Origin: Mycetocola tolaasinivorans
GTDB taxonomy: Bacteria > Actinomycetota > Actinomycetes > Actinomycetales > Microbacteriaceae
Direction of reading: 5' to 3'
DNA length: 64,000 bases
Assembly (NCBI RefSeq): GCF_003667565.1
Contig: NZ_RCUX01000003.1
Location: 248,001-312,000 of the forward strand
The notes under the pieces are model-generated. The model had not been told where the DNA came from, did no database searches, and saw nothing but the letters and a program-made list of their open reading frames with translations. Each line of letters begins with the position of its first letter. The stretch's first letter is position 1. The translations under genes and the position numbers were made by a program. This document shows, in pieces, positions 15,862-25,236 of the stretch.

Positions 15862-18612
15862 GTGTCTACCGTCAATAGCTTTGGTGCGAAGCAGAACCTC
15901 ACCGTCGGGGGAACCGACTATGAGATCTTCCGCCTCGACACCGTCCCGGGACATGAGAAGCTCCCGTTTGGTCTGAAGGTCCTCCTGGAGAACCTCCTGC
16001 GCACCGAGGATGGTGCCAACGTCACCAAGTCCCAGATCGAGGCCCTCGGATCGTGGAACCCCACTGAGGAGCCCAACACCGAGATCCAGTTCAGCCCGGC
16101 CCGCGTGGTCATGCAGGACTTCACCGGCGTGCCCTGCATCGTCGACCTCGCCACCATGCGCGAGGCCGTCTCCGCCCTCGGTGGCGACCCCACCAAGATC
16201 AACCCGCTGGCACCGGCCGAGATGGTCATCGACCACTCCGTCATCGCCGACCTCTTCGGTCAGTCGGACGCCTTCGAGCGCAACGTCGAGATCGAGTACG
16301 AGCGCAACGGTGAGCGCTACCAGTTCCTGCGCTGGGGCCAGACCGCGTTCAACGACTTCAAGGTGGTGCCCCCGGGCACCGGAATCGTGCACCAGGTCAA
16401 CATCGAGCACCTGGCCCGCGTCACCATGACCCGCGAGGTCGGCGGCGCACTCCAGGCCTACCCGGACTCCTGCGTGGGTACTGACTCGCACACCACCATG
16501 GTCAACGGCCTGGGCGTGCTCGGCTGGGGCGTAGGTGGCATCGAGGCCGAGGCCGCAATGCTCGGCCAGCCCGTGTCGATGCTGATCCCCAAGGTGGTCG
16601 GCTTCAAGCTCAACGGCGCGATCCCCGCCGGCGTGACCGCCACCGACGTGGTGCTCACCATCACCGAGATGCTGCGCAAGCAGGGTGTCGTGGGCAAGTT
16701 TGTGGAGTTCTACGGCCCCTCGGTGGCCCAGGTTCCGCTGGCAAACCGCGCGACCATCGGTAACATGAGCCCCGAGTTCGGCTCGACCGCCGCTGTCTTC
16801 CCGATCGATGACGTGACCCTCGACTACCTGCGCCTCACCGGCCGCAGCGAGGAGCAGGTTGCCCTGGTGGAGGCCTACTCGAAGATCCAGGGTCTGTGGC
16901 ACAACGCCGACCACGAGCCCGTGTACTCCGAGTACATGGAGCTCGACCTGGCCACCGTGGTGCCCTCGATCGCCGGCCCGAAGCGCCCCCAGGACCGCAT
17001 CGAGCTCTCGGCCGCCAAGGCTCAGTTCGAGAACGACCTGCCGGTATACGCACAGCCGGCCGAGCTCAGCACCGACGAGCTGCTCGCCACCGCGCTGACC
17101 AGCCCGGCACCGGCGGCGGCCTCCAAGCCCACCACCGTGACCCTCGCCGATGGCGAGTCCTTCACCATCGACCACGGTGCCGTCGCGATTGCCGCGATCA
17201 CCTCCTGCACCAACACCTCGAACCCCTCGGTCATGATGGCCGCCGGACTCCTGGCGCGCAACGCCAGCAAGCTGGGTCTGAAGGCCAAGCCGTGGGTCAA
17301 GACCACCCTGGCACCGGGTTCGAAGGTTGTCACCGACTACTACGACAAGGCCGGTCTGACCGAGTCCCTCGAAGACCTCGGTTTCTACCTCGTGGGTTAC
17401 GGCTGCACCACCTGCATCGGTAACTCCGGTCCGCTGCTCGAGGAGATCTCGGCCGGCGTCAACCAGAATGACCTCGCCGTCACCGCCGTGCTCTCGGGTA
17501 ACCGTAACTTCGAGGGCCGCATCAACCCCGACGTCAAGATGAACTACCTGGCCTCCCCGCCGCTGGTCATCGCCTACGCACTGGCCGGTTCGATGAGCTT
17601 CGACTTCGAGAACGACTCCCTGGGCGACGACCAGAACGGCAACCCGGTGTTCCTGAAGGACATCTGGCCCGCCGCTGAAGAGGTCCAGAAGGTCATCGAT
17701 GAGTCCATCGACACCGACATGTTCAACAAGCAGTACTCGGGTGTCTTCGAGGGTGACGAGCGCTGGCGTTCGCTGCCCACCCCGGATGGCGCGACCTTCG
17801 AGTGGGACGATGAGTCCACCTACGTGCGTCGCCCCCCGTACTTCGAGGGCATGACGATGGAGACCACCCCGGTGTCCGACATCGTGGGCGCTCGCGTACT
17901 CGCAAAGCTGGGCGACTCGGTCACGACCGACCACATCAGCCCCGCCGGTGCCATCAAGGCCGACACCCCGGCCGGTCGCTACCTGACCGAGCACGGTGTC
18001 TCGCGTGGAAACTTCAACTCCTACGGTTCGCGCCGTGGAAACCACGAGGTCATGATTCGCGGTACCTTCGCGAACATCCGTCTGCGCAACCAGCTCCTGA
18101 ACGACGTTGAGGGTGGCTACACCCGCGACTTCACCCAGGAGGGTGGCCCGCAGTCCTTCATCTACGACGCCTCGCAGAACTACCAGGCCGCCGGCACCCC
18201 ACTGGTGATCTTCGGTGGCAAGGAGTACGGTTCGGGATCCAGCCGCGACTGGGCCGCCAAGGGCACCTCGCTGCTCGGCGTGAAGGCCGTCATCACCGAG
18301 AGCTTCGAGCGTATCCACCGTTCGAACCTGATCGGTATGGGTGTTGTCCCGCTGCAGTTCCCGGTCGGCGAGACCGCCGAATCGCTGGGCCTTGACGGTA
18401 CCGAGATCGTTTCGATCGCCGGTATCGAGGAGCTCAACAGTGGCACCACCCCGAAGACCGTCCGCGTCACCGCCGTCCCGAGTGAGTTCTCGGCCGCGGG
18501 CAAGGCCGTGGTTGAGTTCGACGCCGTGGTTCGCATCGACACCCCGGGTGAGGCAGACTACTACCGCAACGGTGGAATCCTGCAGTACGTGCTGCGCAGC
18601 CTCGTTGGCTAA
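15862..18612 (+). CDS. acnA: aconitate hydratase A (aconitase)
   Basis: A 916-residue cytosolic iron-sulfur enzyme interconverting citrate and isocitrate in the TCA cycle. GTG 15862 follows AGAGGAGAA at 15847-15855; in-frame codons upstream belong to the leader. Cluster ligands are Cys449 in SCTNTSNPS and Cys515 and Cys518 in [11 protein letters not shown]. The C-terminal swivelling domain carries [16 protein letters not shown]. Length is normal for AcnA-type aconitases. It stands alone between terminators, with a leader of about 130 bases and an operator-like palindrome at its promoter. No acnR-type TetR gene follows, unlike in corynebacteria. Confidence 0.97.
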   Translation: MSTVNSFGAKQNLTVGGTDYEIFRLDTVPGHEKLPFGLKVLLENLLRTEDGANVTKSQIEALGSWNPTEEPNTEIQFSPARVVMQDFTGVPCIVDLATMREAVSALGGDPTKINPLAPAEMVIDHSVIADLFGQSDAFERNVEIEYERNGERYQFLRWGQTAFNDFKVVPPGTGIVHQVNIEHLARVTMTREVGGALQAYPDSCVGTDSHTTMVNGLGVLGWGVGGIEAEAAMLGQPVSMLIPKVVGFKLNGAIPAGVTATDVVLTITEMLRKQGVVGKFVEFYGPSVAQVPLANRATIGNMSPEFGSTAAVFPIDDVTLDYLRLTGRSEEQVALVEAYSKIQGLWHNADHEPVYSEYMELDLATVVPSIAGPKRPQDRIELSAAKAQFENDLPVYAQPAELSTDELLATALTSPAPAAASKPTTVTLADGESFTIDHGAVAIAAITSCTNTSNPSVMMAAGLLARNASKLGLKAKPWVKTTLAPGSKVVTDYYDKAGLTESLEDLGFYLVGYGCTTCIGNSGPLLEEISAGVNQNDLAVTAVLSGNRNFEGRINPDVKMNYLASPPLVIAYALAGSMSFDFENDSLGDDQNGNPVFLKDIWPAAEEVQKVIDESIDTDMFNKQYSGVFEGDERWRSLPTPDGATFEWDDESTYVRRPPYFEGMTMETTPVSDIVGARVLAKLGDSVTTDHISPAGAIKADTPAGRYLTEHGVSRGNFNSYGSRRGNHEVMIRGTFANIRLRNQLLNDVEGGYTRDFTQEGGPQSFIYDASQNYQAAGTPLVIFGGKEYGSGSSRDWAAKGTSLLGVKAVITESFERIHRSNLIGMGVVPLQFPVGETAESLGLDGTEIVSIAGIEELNSGTTPKTVRVTAVPSEFSAAGKAVVEFDAVVRIDTPGEADYYRNGGILQYVLRSLVG

Positions 18613-18624
18613 TCAGTAGTTTCT

Positions 18625-18675
18625 GAGCCGGTCTCGGATGCAGCCTCGCGCTGCTTCCGGGACCGGCTTCGTTTT
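18625..18675 (+). terminator. intrinsic terminator of acnA
   Basis: AGCCGGTC (18625-18632) pairs with GACCGGCT (18661-18668), with inner pairs CGG/CCG and GCAGC/GCTGC, and TCGTTTTC follows. Confidence 0.85.
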
Positions 18676-18788
18676 CGGCGCGCGTCTCCCTCTCACAATT
18701 GGAGGGAATCGCCTAAACTATGTCTGTGCCTCGGACGCTGTCCGATCCACGCCGCCGCCCCCGTGTCGGCAGACAGCGAAGGAGTACC

Positions 18789-20744
18789 ATGACGATTCTT
18801 GAGACGATTGCATCCCCCCGCGATCTCGATGGTCTCACCGAGTCACAGCTGAAGGTTCTAGCCCTGGAAATCCGGGAGTTCCTGATCAACAAGGTTGCCC
18901 TCACCGGCGGCCACCTCGGCCCCAACCTCGGCGTTGTTGAGCTCACCCTCGCGATCCACCGCGTCTTCGACTCACCGAATGACCCGATCGTGTTCGACAC
19001 CGGGCACCAGTCGTACGTGCACAAGCTTCTGACCGGCCGTCAGGACTTCAGTAAGCTGCGCGAGCGTGGGGGCCTGGCCGGCTACCCGCAGCGCTCCGAG
19101 TCGGATCACGACATCGTGGAGTCCTCGCACGCCTCGAGCTCGCTGAGCTGGGCGGATGGCATCTCGCGCGGTTTTGAAATGACCGGTCAGTCCGACCGCA
19201 CCGTTGTTGCGGTGGTTGGCGACGGCTCCCTGACCGGCGGAATGACCTGGGAAGCCCTCAACAACATGACCGACGACAACTCCCGTCGCATGGTCATCGT
19301 GGTCAACGACAATGGCCGCTCCTACGCGCCGACCATTGGCGGCATGGCCCGCTATCTGAACGATGTGCGTACCCGCAAGAGCTACCGTTCGCTGCGTCGC
19401 AGCAGTGAGCGCTTCTTCTCGGCGCTGGGTTCGCCCGGTCGCGCGCTGTATCGCGGCGTGCGCGGCGGAACCCACGGGTTCCTCTCCCGCGCCAGCAACA
19501 ACGAGGCGCTGTACTCCAACCTCGACATCAAGTACATCGGTCCGATTGACGGACACGACCTGCACGCGATGGAGGAGGCGCTCACCCAGGCCAAAAACTA
19601 CGGTGCCCCGGTGATCGTTCACGCCATCACCGAGAAGGGACGCGGCTATCAGCCCGCCCTCGATGACCAGGCCGATCAGTTCCACGCCGTGGGCAAGATC
19701 GATCCGGCGACCGGTCTCGCGCTGAGCACCAGCTCGCAGCGCAGCTGGACGAGCGTCTTCAGCGATGCCCTGCTCGATGAGGGCACCCGCAACAAGAAGG
19801 TCGTGGCGATCACCGCGGCGATGCTGCGACCCACCGGTCTGCACGCCTTCGCCGAGCGATTCCCCACCCGCGTCCACGACGTGGGCATTGCCGAGCAGCA
19901 CGCGGTCACCTCCGCGGCGGGCCTCGCATATGCCGGCCTGCACCCGGTGGTCGCAATGTACGCAACGTTTGTGAACCGTGCGTTTGACCAGATCCTGATG
20001 GACGTTGCCCTGCATAAGGCGGGCGTAACCTTCGTGCTGGACCGCGCGGGCGTGACCGGGCCTGACGGCCCCTCGCACCACGGCATGTGGGACCTCTCGA
20101 TCCTGCAGGTGGTTCCCGGCATTCGTATCGCCGCCCCGCGTGACGCCATCCGCGTGCGTGAGGAGCTGGCCGAGGCCGTAGCCGTTGATGACGCCCCCAC
20201 CGTGATCCGATTCCCCAAGGGCTCCGCCCCCGAGGACATCGCGGCCCTGCGCCGCACCAAGGGCGGCGTGGACGTGCTGGCCGAGGGTGACCGCGAGGAC
20301 GTCCTGATCGTCGCCGTCGGTTCGATGGCCTCCATTGCGCTGGACGTCGCCGAGCGCCTGCGGGCGCAGGGCATTGGCGCCACCGTGGTTGACCCGCGCT
20401 GGGTCGTGCCGGTAAACGATGACGTGGTCGAGCTCGCTCGAACCCACCGCCTGGTTATCACCCTCGAGGACGGCGTGCGCGTGGGCGGTATCGGCACGCG
20501 TATCCGTCAGCGCCTGCGCGAGGCCGGCGTGGACACCGCCGTGGACGAACTCGGCCTGCCCGACGTCTTCATCGATCACGCCTCGCGCGAGCAGGTCCTG
20601 ACCGACGCCGGCCTCACCGGCCAGCAGATCGCCCGCGACGTCGTCGCCCAGGTTCTCGGCAGCCGCATTCCCGTTGCCCGGCCGGACGGCGAGGACCCGC
20701 ACCCGGCTACCAGCCCGGGTTTCGACGCGGTAACCGGCGCATAG
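18789..20744 (+). CDS. dxs: 1-deoxy-D-xylulose-5-phosphate synthase
   Basis: A 651-residue thiamine-diphosphate enzyme that condenses pyruvate and glyceraldehyde 3-phosphate, first step of the MEP isoprenoid pathway. ATG 18789 is preceded by GAAGGAG; the open codons back to 18720 are the leader. [16 protein letters not shown] is the ThDP/Mg site, GPIDGHDL and [15 protein letters not shown] are conserved Dxs segments, and [14 protein letters not shown] carries the conserved Glu that activates the cofactor. The C-terminal tail after [12 protein letters not shown] is short and variable. A TAAACT -10-like box lies at 18714-18719. Confidence 0.96.
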   Translation: MTILETIASPRDLDGLTESQLKVLALEIREFLINKVALTGGHLGPNLGVVELTLAIHRVFDSPNDPIVFDTGHQSYVHKLLTGRQDFSKLRERGGLAGYPQRSESDHDIVESSHASSSLSWADGISRGFEMTGQSDRTVVAVVGDGSLTGGMTWEALNNMTDDNSRRMVIVVNDNGRSYAPTIGGMARYLNDVRTRKSYRSLRRSSERFFSALGSPGRALYRGVRGGTHGFLSRASNNEALYSNLDIKYIGPIDGHDLHAMEEALTQAKNYGAPVIVHAITEKGRGYQPALDDQADQFHAVGKIDPATGLALSTSSQRSWTSVFSDALLDEGTRNKKVVAITAAMLRPTGLHAFAERFPTRVHDVGIAEQHAVTSAAGLAYAGLHPVVAMYATFVNRAFDQILMDVALHKAGVTFVLDRAGVTGPDGPSHHGMWDLSILQVVPGIRIAAPRDAIRVREELAEAVAVDDAPTVIRFPKGSAPEDIAALRRTKGGVDVLAEGDREDVLIVAVGSMASIALDVAERLRAQGIGATVVDPRWVVPVNDDVVELARTHRLVITLEDGVRVGGIGTRIRQRLREAGVDTAVDELGLPDVFIDHASREQVLTDAGLTGQQIARDVVAQVLGSRIPVARPDGEDPHPATSPGFDAVTGA

Positions 20745-20755
20745 GCCCTCCAGCA

Positions 20756-20799
20756 CCGCGGCCCACACTCACTCACGGTGAGTGTGGGCCGCGGTTTTT
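20756..20799 (+). terminator. intrinsic terminator of dxs
   Basis: A 17-base perfect stem (20756-20772 and 20778-20794) with loop TCACG is followed by TTTTT at 20795-20799, ahead of the convergent NUDIX gene. Confidence 0.92.
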
Positions 20800-20812
20800 G
20801 TGAGGGGCAGAT

Positions 20813-21397
20813 TTATTCTGCCCGGGCCTGGACCCGTGCCTGATAGAGGCCCAGTGCGGCGATGGAGACCGCGTCCGTGATCTCCCCGGCGGCCACGTGT
20901 TCCCAGAACTCCGCCACCGAGACCCAGGTGCGTCCGGAGATTGTTTCGGTCGCCTCGGGCGCAGGCTCAGCTTCTTCGGTGACCTCGGCGACAAAGATGT
21001 GGCACATGGCCGAGGTGAGGCCCGAGGATTCGTGCAGCGACCCCAGCGGTGTCGGCTCTGAGGCGTACAGCCCCGCCTCCTCGCGCAGTTCCAGGAGCGC
21101 AACGGCCGAGGGCTCAGGCATGCCTTCCGCGTCTACGGCGACGGCATGAACGGCACCCTGGGGAAACTCATAGCCCCACCGGGCGGTGGGATACCGGTAC
21201 TGACGGATCAGGCAGAGCAAATCATTTCGGACCGGGACCACCAGGGAAAAATCGGGCTTCTCGATGATTCCGTAGACCCCAACAGGCTCATCTGTAAACC
21301 GAACCCGGTCTTCGATCACCGTCATCCAGGGATTGTCATATACCGTTCGTCGCGCGACTCGGCGTGGAAGGATCGGGCGGGGCGAGGAGGTGTCCAT
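20813..21397 (-). CDS. NUDIX hydrolase (ADP-ribose pyrophosphatase-like)
   Basis: A 194-residue NUDIX protein. RQYRYPTARWGYEFPQGAV and ALLELREEAGL form the ADP-ribose pyrophosphatase-like substrate strand and NUDIX box; the Arg that usually precedes the first box Glu is Leu here, while the metal-binding Glu residues of REEAGL remain. It probably hydrolyses a nucleoside diphosphate linked to a sugar or similar compound. ATG 21397 has TAACCT (21409-21404 on the reverse strand) exactly six bases ahead and no ribosome site, suggesting a leaderless mRNA. Confidence 0.88.
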   Translation of the reverse strand: MDTSSPRPILPRRVARRTVYDNPWMTVIEDRVRFTDEPVGVYGIIEKPDFSLVVPVRNDLLCLIRQYRYPTARWGYEFPQGAVHAVAVDAEGMPEPSAVALLELREEAGLYASEPTPLGSLHESSGLTSAMCHIFVAEVTEEAEPAPEATETISGRTWVSVAEFWEHVAAGEITDAVSIAALGLYQARVQARAE

Positions 21398-21424
21398 GCC
21401 CCGAGGTTAGTCGCACGGCGTCCA

Positions 21425-22510
21425 TCAGACGTGGAGCGATGCCGCGGGGCGTGTGGAACGAATGCCACCCAGGGACTCTGCCGGGGTGGCGGTGAGCGAA
21501 GCCAAAACCGCCTCAGCCACCGCATCCACGTACCTGAGCGCCGGAGAGTCAGTGTGGGGGCGGACGAGGGGATCCATCGGGAGTGCCTCGGCCACCTGTC
21601 CCGCGGCGAACAGGGAGTCAGCGAACGGGCCCAGGAGGTGTCCGGCGGCGCTGGCGACTAGCGTCGTTCTTTGCGAGGTGCCCGGTAGCGCTGCGCTCGG
21701 CCGGGCAAATCCGGCGTCAAGAAGCTGCCGAAGAAGTGCATCCCGAACGGAGTGAGAGCCGGGCACGGAATGCCCATCACGCGCTGGCCGAGAGTTGGAC
21801 CCGAGGCTGCCCACGGCGAACAGCACCGTCGTGGTGTCGATTGCGCGGCCGTCCAGAAGCTCCACGCGGTGCCGCCGCGGCAGTCGTCCCGGGATTTCCG
21901 GTGCCGCAGCGAGTGCCACCGCCTCACCACGCACCCAGCGCACCCGGGCGCGTGGATGCGCTCTGGTCAGGATTTCTCGATATGACCAGGTCAGGTATCG
22001 CCCCACGAGGCGGCGGCTCGGGACGCTGCGACCGGTCAGGGAGGCGAGTTCCTGAACGGTCGGGTCCTCGGCCTCCGGGCCCAGCCTGGGGGCGGAATTG
22101 CGGGTGCCGGCAGCCCACTCGGAGAGACTCGGCCCGGGCCGAATCGGCCCACGAATGTGGCAGGAAGAATCGGTAAACACGGTGATTGCCGCGGCGCACT
22201 CCGTCACGGCCTGATCGAGCAGGTCTCTCTCGCGCCACAGGCGACCCGCCCCGGGTGGGAACGGGTCGACCAGGGTGATGCGCAGCGGTGCGGGATGATG
22301 CGCCGCGTGCCAGGCGAGGATCCGCTCGAGAATCATGATGCCCCGTGGCCCCGCGCCCACCAACACGATGTCCGCGGGCGGGATCTCGACGTCCACCAAC
22401 ACGATGTCCGCGGGCGGGATCTCGACGTCCACGAGTCGGGAGCCGTACCCCTCTGCCGGCGCGGATGTGAACTCATGAGGGGCGCGCGGGGTGTGTGGAG
22501 ACGGAGACAC
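21425..22510 (-). CDS. FAD/NAD(P)-binding protein, internally shortened
   Basis: A 361-residue relative of the FAD/NAD(P)-binding (NAD_binding_9-like) proteins, which are normally about 600 residues. The dinucleotide site DIVLVGAGPRGIMILERIL and DPFPPGAGRLWR are intact. After VLFAVGSLGSN the sequence passes almost directly to a C-terminal segment (PMDPLVRPHTDSPALRYVDAV), so a central part of roughly 200 residues seems missing. The N-terminus contains VDVEIPPADIVL twice in tandem. GTG 22510 follows GAAAGG. It probably lies in one operon with the two LLM monooxygenases upstream. It may be non-functional or a minimal form. Confidence 0.65.
   Translation of the reverse strand: MSPSPHTPRAPHEFTSAPAEGYGSRLVDVEIPPADIVLVDVEIPPADIVLVGAGPRGIMILERILAWHAAHHPAPLRITLVDPFPPGAGRLWRERDLLDQAVTECAAAITVFTDSSCHIRGPIRPGPSLSEWAAGTRNSAPRLGPEAEDPTVQELASLTGRSVPSRRLVGRYLTWSYREILTRAHPRARVRWVRGEAVALAAAPEIPGRLPRRHRVELLDGRAIDTTTVLFAVGSLGSNSRPARDGHSVPGSHSVRDALLRQLLDAGFARPSAALPGTSQRTTLVASAAGHLLGPFADSLFAAGQVAEALPMDPLVRPHTDSPALRYVDAVAEAVLASLTATPAESLGGIRSTRPAASLHV
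22361..22432 (-). repeat. 36-base perfect tandem duplication inside the FAD gene
   Basis: Bases 22361-22396 and 22397-22432 are identical, duplicating 12 residues just before the FAD-binding GAGPRG loop while keeping frame. This looks recent, since the copies have not diverged. Confidence 0.95.
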
Positions 22511-22525
22511 CGGGTACCTTTCGTC

Positions 22526-22560
22526 GATGCGATGCGATGCGATGCGATGCGATGCGATGC
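22526..22560 (-). repeat. seven-copy GATGC pentanucleotide tract
   Basis: Seven perfect copies of GATGC (GCATC on the coding strand) fill 22526-22560. The tract starts 15 bases upstream of the FAD gene start codon, immediately before its GAAAGG ribosome site, and lies after the stop of the preceding monooxygenase. Confidence 0.95.
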
Positions 22561-22577
22561 GGACTCTACGCCGCTGG

Positions 22578-23915
22578 TTAGCGGGACACCGTCGCCCAGG
22601 GCTCGCCGCTCAGCAGCGGGGGTGTGGGGAGGTCCAGAATGTCTCGCAGCGTGCGCCCCTCCGGATATTCCGTGCGATACACGCCGCGCTCCTGCAGTTC
22701 GGGAATGACCCGGTCCACAAACTCATCGAGCCCGTGGGGCTGTAGGTGTGGGACCAGGACGTAGCCGTCGACAGCCCCGGTCGCCACGTTGGCCGCGATG
22801 CGTTCGGCAACCGCACCGGGCGTGCCCACCAGGGTGTGTCGCGAGGTGGTCGCGATCACCGTTTCGCGCAGGTTCAGGTCCTCCGCTTCGGCGCGGGCAC
22901 GCCAGGCCGCCGCGATCTGACGGCGCTGCCCGACGTCGGGGGCCTGACCGCGGCGCAGCTCATCCTCCGCGGGCTCGCCGCTTGGGAGTGGCCCCTCCGG
23001 ATCGTAGTCAGTGAGGTCGAGGCCCCAGATGCGCTCCACGGTCGCGATCGCGGTCTGCGGGCTTACCTGCGCCCACGCCACCTCGCGGGATCGCTCCCGG
23101 GCCTCCGCCTCCGTGTCGCCCAGCACAAACGTGGCACCGGGCAGGATGCGCAGGGATTCCCGCCCACGACCCACACGCTCCAGGCGGGTCGTCAGGTCGG
23201 CGGCGTACCGGGCGGCGGCATCCTGATCCGCATGCGGGGAGAAGATCACCTCGGCGTGGGCCGCGGCGAAGTCGCGTCCGTCGGGGGAGTCGCCCGCCTG
23301 CACGATCACCGGGGCTCCCTGCGGGCCCGGGTGTACGGCGGCCACGTGATCCAGACGCAGGTGCGCCCCGCGCAGCGAGACCTCGGAACCCGGCGCAGCC
23401 CGCCACAGCGCCGCGGCGGCACGCAGCACCTCCGAGGCGCGATCGTAGCGGTCACCCTTCTGCAGGAACCCGCCACGACGGAAGTTCGCCCCGAAGAACT
23501 CCTCCGAGCTCGTCACGACGTTCCAGCCCGCACGGCCGCTCGAGAGGGCATCCAGGGTGCCAAACTGGCGGGCGAGGTCAGCCGGATCGTTAAACGTCGA
23601 GTTGACGGTGGCCACGAGGCCGATGCGCTCGGTGACCGCCGAGAGCGCGGCCAGTAGCGCCGGTGAGGCCGGACGGCCCACCACGTCGAGGTCGTGAATC
23701 GCTCCCTTGTGCTCGCGTAGACGCAGCCCCTCGGCGAGGAACACGTAGTCGAGTAGGCCGCGCTCGGCGGTGCGGGCCAGGTGCTCAAAGGAGTCGAAAT
23801 CTACCTGGCTGCCCGCGGTGGGATCGGACCACACCGTGGTGTGGTTGACGCCGGGGAAGTGGCCGGCGAGGTGAACCTGGCGGCGGGGAGTGGGACTAGC
23901 GCTCAAGCGAGACAC
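22578..23915 (-). CDS. NtaA/SnaA/DszA-family FMN-dependent monooxygenase
   Basis: A 445-residue luciferase-like monooxygenase of the NtaA/DszA group, which uses reduced FMN from a partner reductase to oxidise organosulfur or nitrogen compounds. HLAGHFPGVNHTTVWSDP, LFLAEGLRLREH-like DYVFLAEGLRLREH, STFNDPADLARQFGTLD and SSGRAGWNVVTS are typical, and DRYDRASEVLRAA follows. GTG 23915 is preceded by AAAAGG and overlaps the upstream stop by 20 bases, suggesting coupling; a TTG at 23942 is the alternative. No flavin reductase gene is adjacent. The substrate is unknown. Confidence 0.85.
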   Translation of the reverse strand: MSRLSASPTPRRQVHLAGHFPGVNHTTVWSDPTAGSQVDFDSFEHLARTAERGLLDYVFLAEGLRLREHKGAIHDLDVVGRPASPALLAALSAVTERIGLVATVNSTFNDPADLARQFGTLDALSSGRAGWNVVTSSEEFFGANFRRGGFLQKGDRYDRASEVLRAAAALWRAAPGSEVSLRGAHLRLDHVAAVHPGPQGAPVIVQAGDSPDGRDFAAAHAEVIFSPHADQDAAARYAADLTTRLERVGRGRESLRILPGATFVLGDTEAEARERSREVAWAQVSPQTAIATVERIWGLDLTDYDPEGPLPSGEPAEDELRRGQAPDVGQRRQIAAAWRARAEAEDLNLRETVIATTSRHTLVGTPGAVAERIAANVATGAVDGYVLVPHLQPHGLDEFVDRVIPELQERGVYRTEYPEGRTLRDILDLPTPPLLSGEPWATVSR

Positions 23916-25050
23916 CTGCCTTTTCGTTTCGTGCTGCGGCAAATCGATTGGTTGCCGATGCCAGGCCGAGCAGGGCGCGCAGCCGCACCTGATCGCCGGT
24001 CTGTGGCGCGGGGAGTCCCTGTGCCCAGAGTTCGGTCAGGAGGCGGGTTTCCAGGTCCGCCGGGCTTGCGGGCAGGAGCGACGGGCGCAGCAGCACGCCG
24101 GCCGCTCCGATCCGGTACCAGCCCGCCACGGTCTCGGCAAACGCAACGAGGTCTGCGGGATCATGCGGGGGAGTCACCTCCACCAGGATGCGCGGGGCCG
24201 CCGTAGGCGCGGACGCATCGGCCGCTCCCCGCAGGTCGGCAATCAGGGCCTCCACCACACCGGCGGCACCCCGGTGGCCGGCGCTCGCTTCCGGCTCGGC
24301 AACGTCCACGCCGGTGGCGTCCAAGCCGGCGACGTTCAGACCCGTGGCGTCCACAATGATGGTGTCCGCGCTGGCCCGGGCAAACTCTCGCTCGGCGCGT
24401 GCCTCGCGCGCGCCCGTCGCCCCCGCGCTCGGCAGCGCCGAGATTCGTACAAAGACCGGCGGGCTGCCCTGGGGCGATCTGGGCACATAGGAGGCACCGT
24501 GAATGCTGAACCGCGTGCCGGCGTACTCGACGTCGTGCACCCGCTCGCGATCGATATAGCGACCGGTGGCAACGTCCCGGATCTCGGCGTCGTCTTCCCA
24601 GCTGTCAAACAGCGCTCGTGCGGCCTCGACGGTCTCCCGAGCGTCAGCGAGGTCCTCCAGATAGCCGCCCGCGCCCGCGGGGCCCGGAGACACGAGCCAA
24701 CCGGCCCGGCCACGGCTCAGATGGTCGAGTGTCTGCACCGCCGCCGCGATATGGAACGGTTCGCGCACGCCGGTTACGATCTCCGGGACGAGTGCGATGC
24801 GGGTGGTCAGCGGTGCCAGCGAGGAGGCCAGGAGGAGCGGATCGAACCCGCCGTTTGCCGCCGAGGGCGCGCCGGCGATCACCACCTGGTCAAACCCTCC
24901 GGCTTCGGCGGCGTGTACGAGACCCGCCCAGTAGGAGCGGTCAAAACGCGTATCTGACGGGGTGCCGGGCGCGAGCGGCGCACCGGTGTCGAGAACCAGG
25001 CCGGCGACAAACGGAGGGCGGCCCGTTGGGGTGGGGGTGGGAGCGGTCAT
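23896..25050 (-). CDS. LLM-class flavin-dependent oxidoreductase
   Basis: A 384-residue luciferase-like barrel protein. Signature segments are AAEAGGFDQVVIAGAPSA, APLTTRIALVPEIVTGVREPFHIAAAVQTLDHLSRGRAGW and a phosphate/flavin region with GGYLEDLADARETVEAARALFDSW. The middle (about residues 215-265) is unusually Ala/Asp/Val-rich and looks like an extended insertion. It is the first gene of a three-gene unit with the second monooxygenase and the FAD protein. TAGCGT (25062-25057 on the reverse strand) lies six bases before ATG, and a GGGCCTA-CGC-TAGGCCC palindrome covers 25051-25067, so the mRNA may be leaderless and regulated there. Confidence 0.82.
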   Translation of the reverse strand: MTAPTPTPTGRPPFVAGLVLDTGAPLAPGTPSDTRFDRSYWAGLVHAAEAGGFDQVVIAGAPSAANGGFDPLLLASSLAPLTTRIALVPEIVTGVREPFHIAAAVQTLDHLSRGRAGWLVSPGPAGAGGYLEDLADARETVEAARALFDSWEDDAEIRDVATGRYIDRERVHDVEYAGTRFSIHGASYVPRSPQGSPPVFVRISALPSAGATGAREARAEREFARASADTIIVDATGLNVAGLDATGVDVAEPEASAGHRGAAGVVEALIADLRGAADASAPTAAPRILVEVTPPHDPADLVAFAETVAGWYRIGAAGVLLRPSLLPASPADLETRLLTELWAQGLPAPQTGDQVRLRALLGLASATNRFAAARNEKAGVSLER

Positions 25051-25168
25051 GGGCCTACGCTAGGCCCATCCACTCGCGTTTGGCAGGTCGGTGAACGCGG
25101 ATGACGGCACGCTAATTCATGTGACGTCACGTGCTGGACGTTCGCCAACATTGACGATACGCGAACAC

Positions 25169-25206
25169 AACGCGCCCCCGAACGCAGGTGCGTTCGGGGG
25201 CGCGTT
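25169..25206 (-). terminator. hairpin downstream of the beta-oxidation operon
   Basis: A perfect 16-base stem (25169-25184 and 25191-25206) with loop CAGGTG lies 30 bases after the stop of the 3-hydroxyacyl-CoA dehydrogenase. The following T run is weak (TTGTGTT). Confidence 0.75.
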
Positions 25207-25236
25207 GGCGGCTACGAGGTGCCGAGGCGGAACGGG

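Noticed and set aside
15841..18318. Open frame of over 800 codons on the reverse strand opposite acnA
   Set aside because: It mirrors the third-position GC of aconitase, has a His/Gly/Val-rich composition without domains and no ribosome site; acnA is certain.
18972..20768. Long reverse-strand frame opposite dxs
   Set aside because: Same GC-driven antisense effect; dxs motifs are complete on the plus strand.
22157..22708. Plus-strand frame running through the GATGC tract
   Set aside because: It spans the shortened FAD gene and monooxygenase in antisense, has no domain or start signal, and the tract itself just lacks stops.
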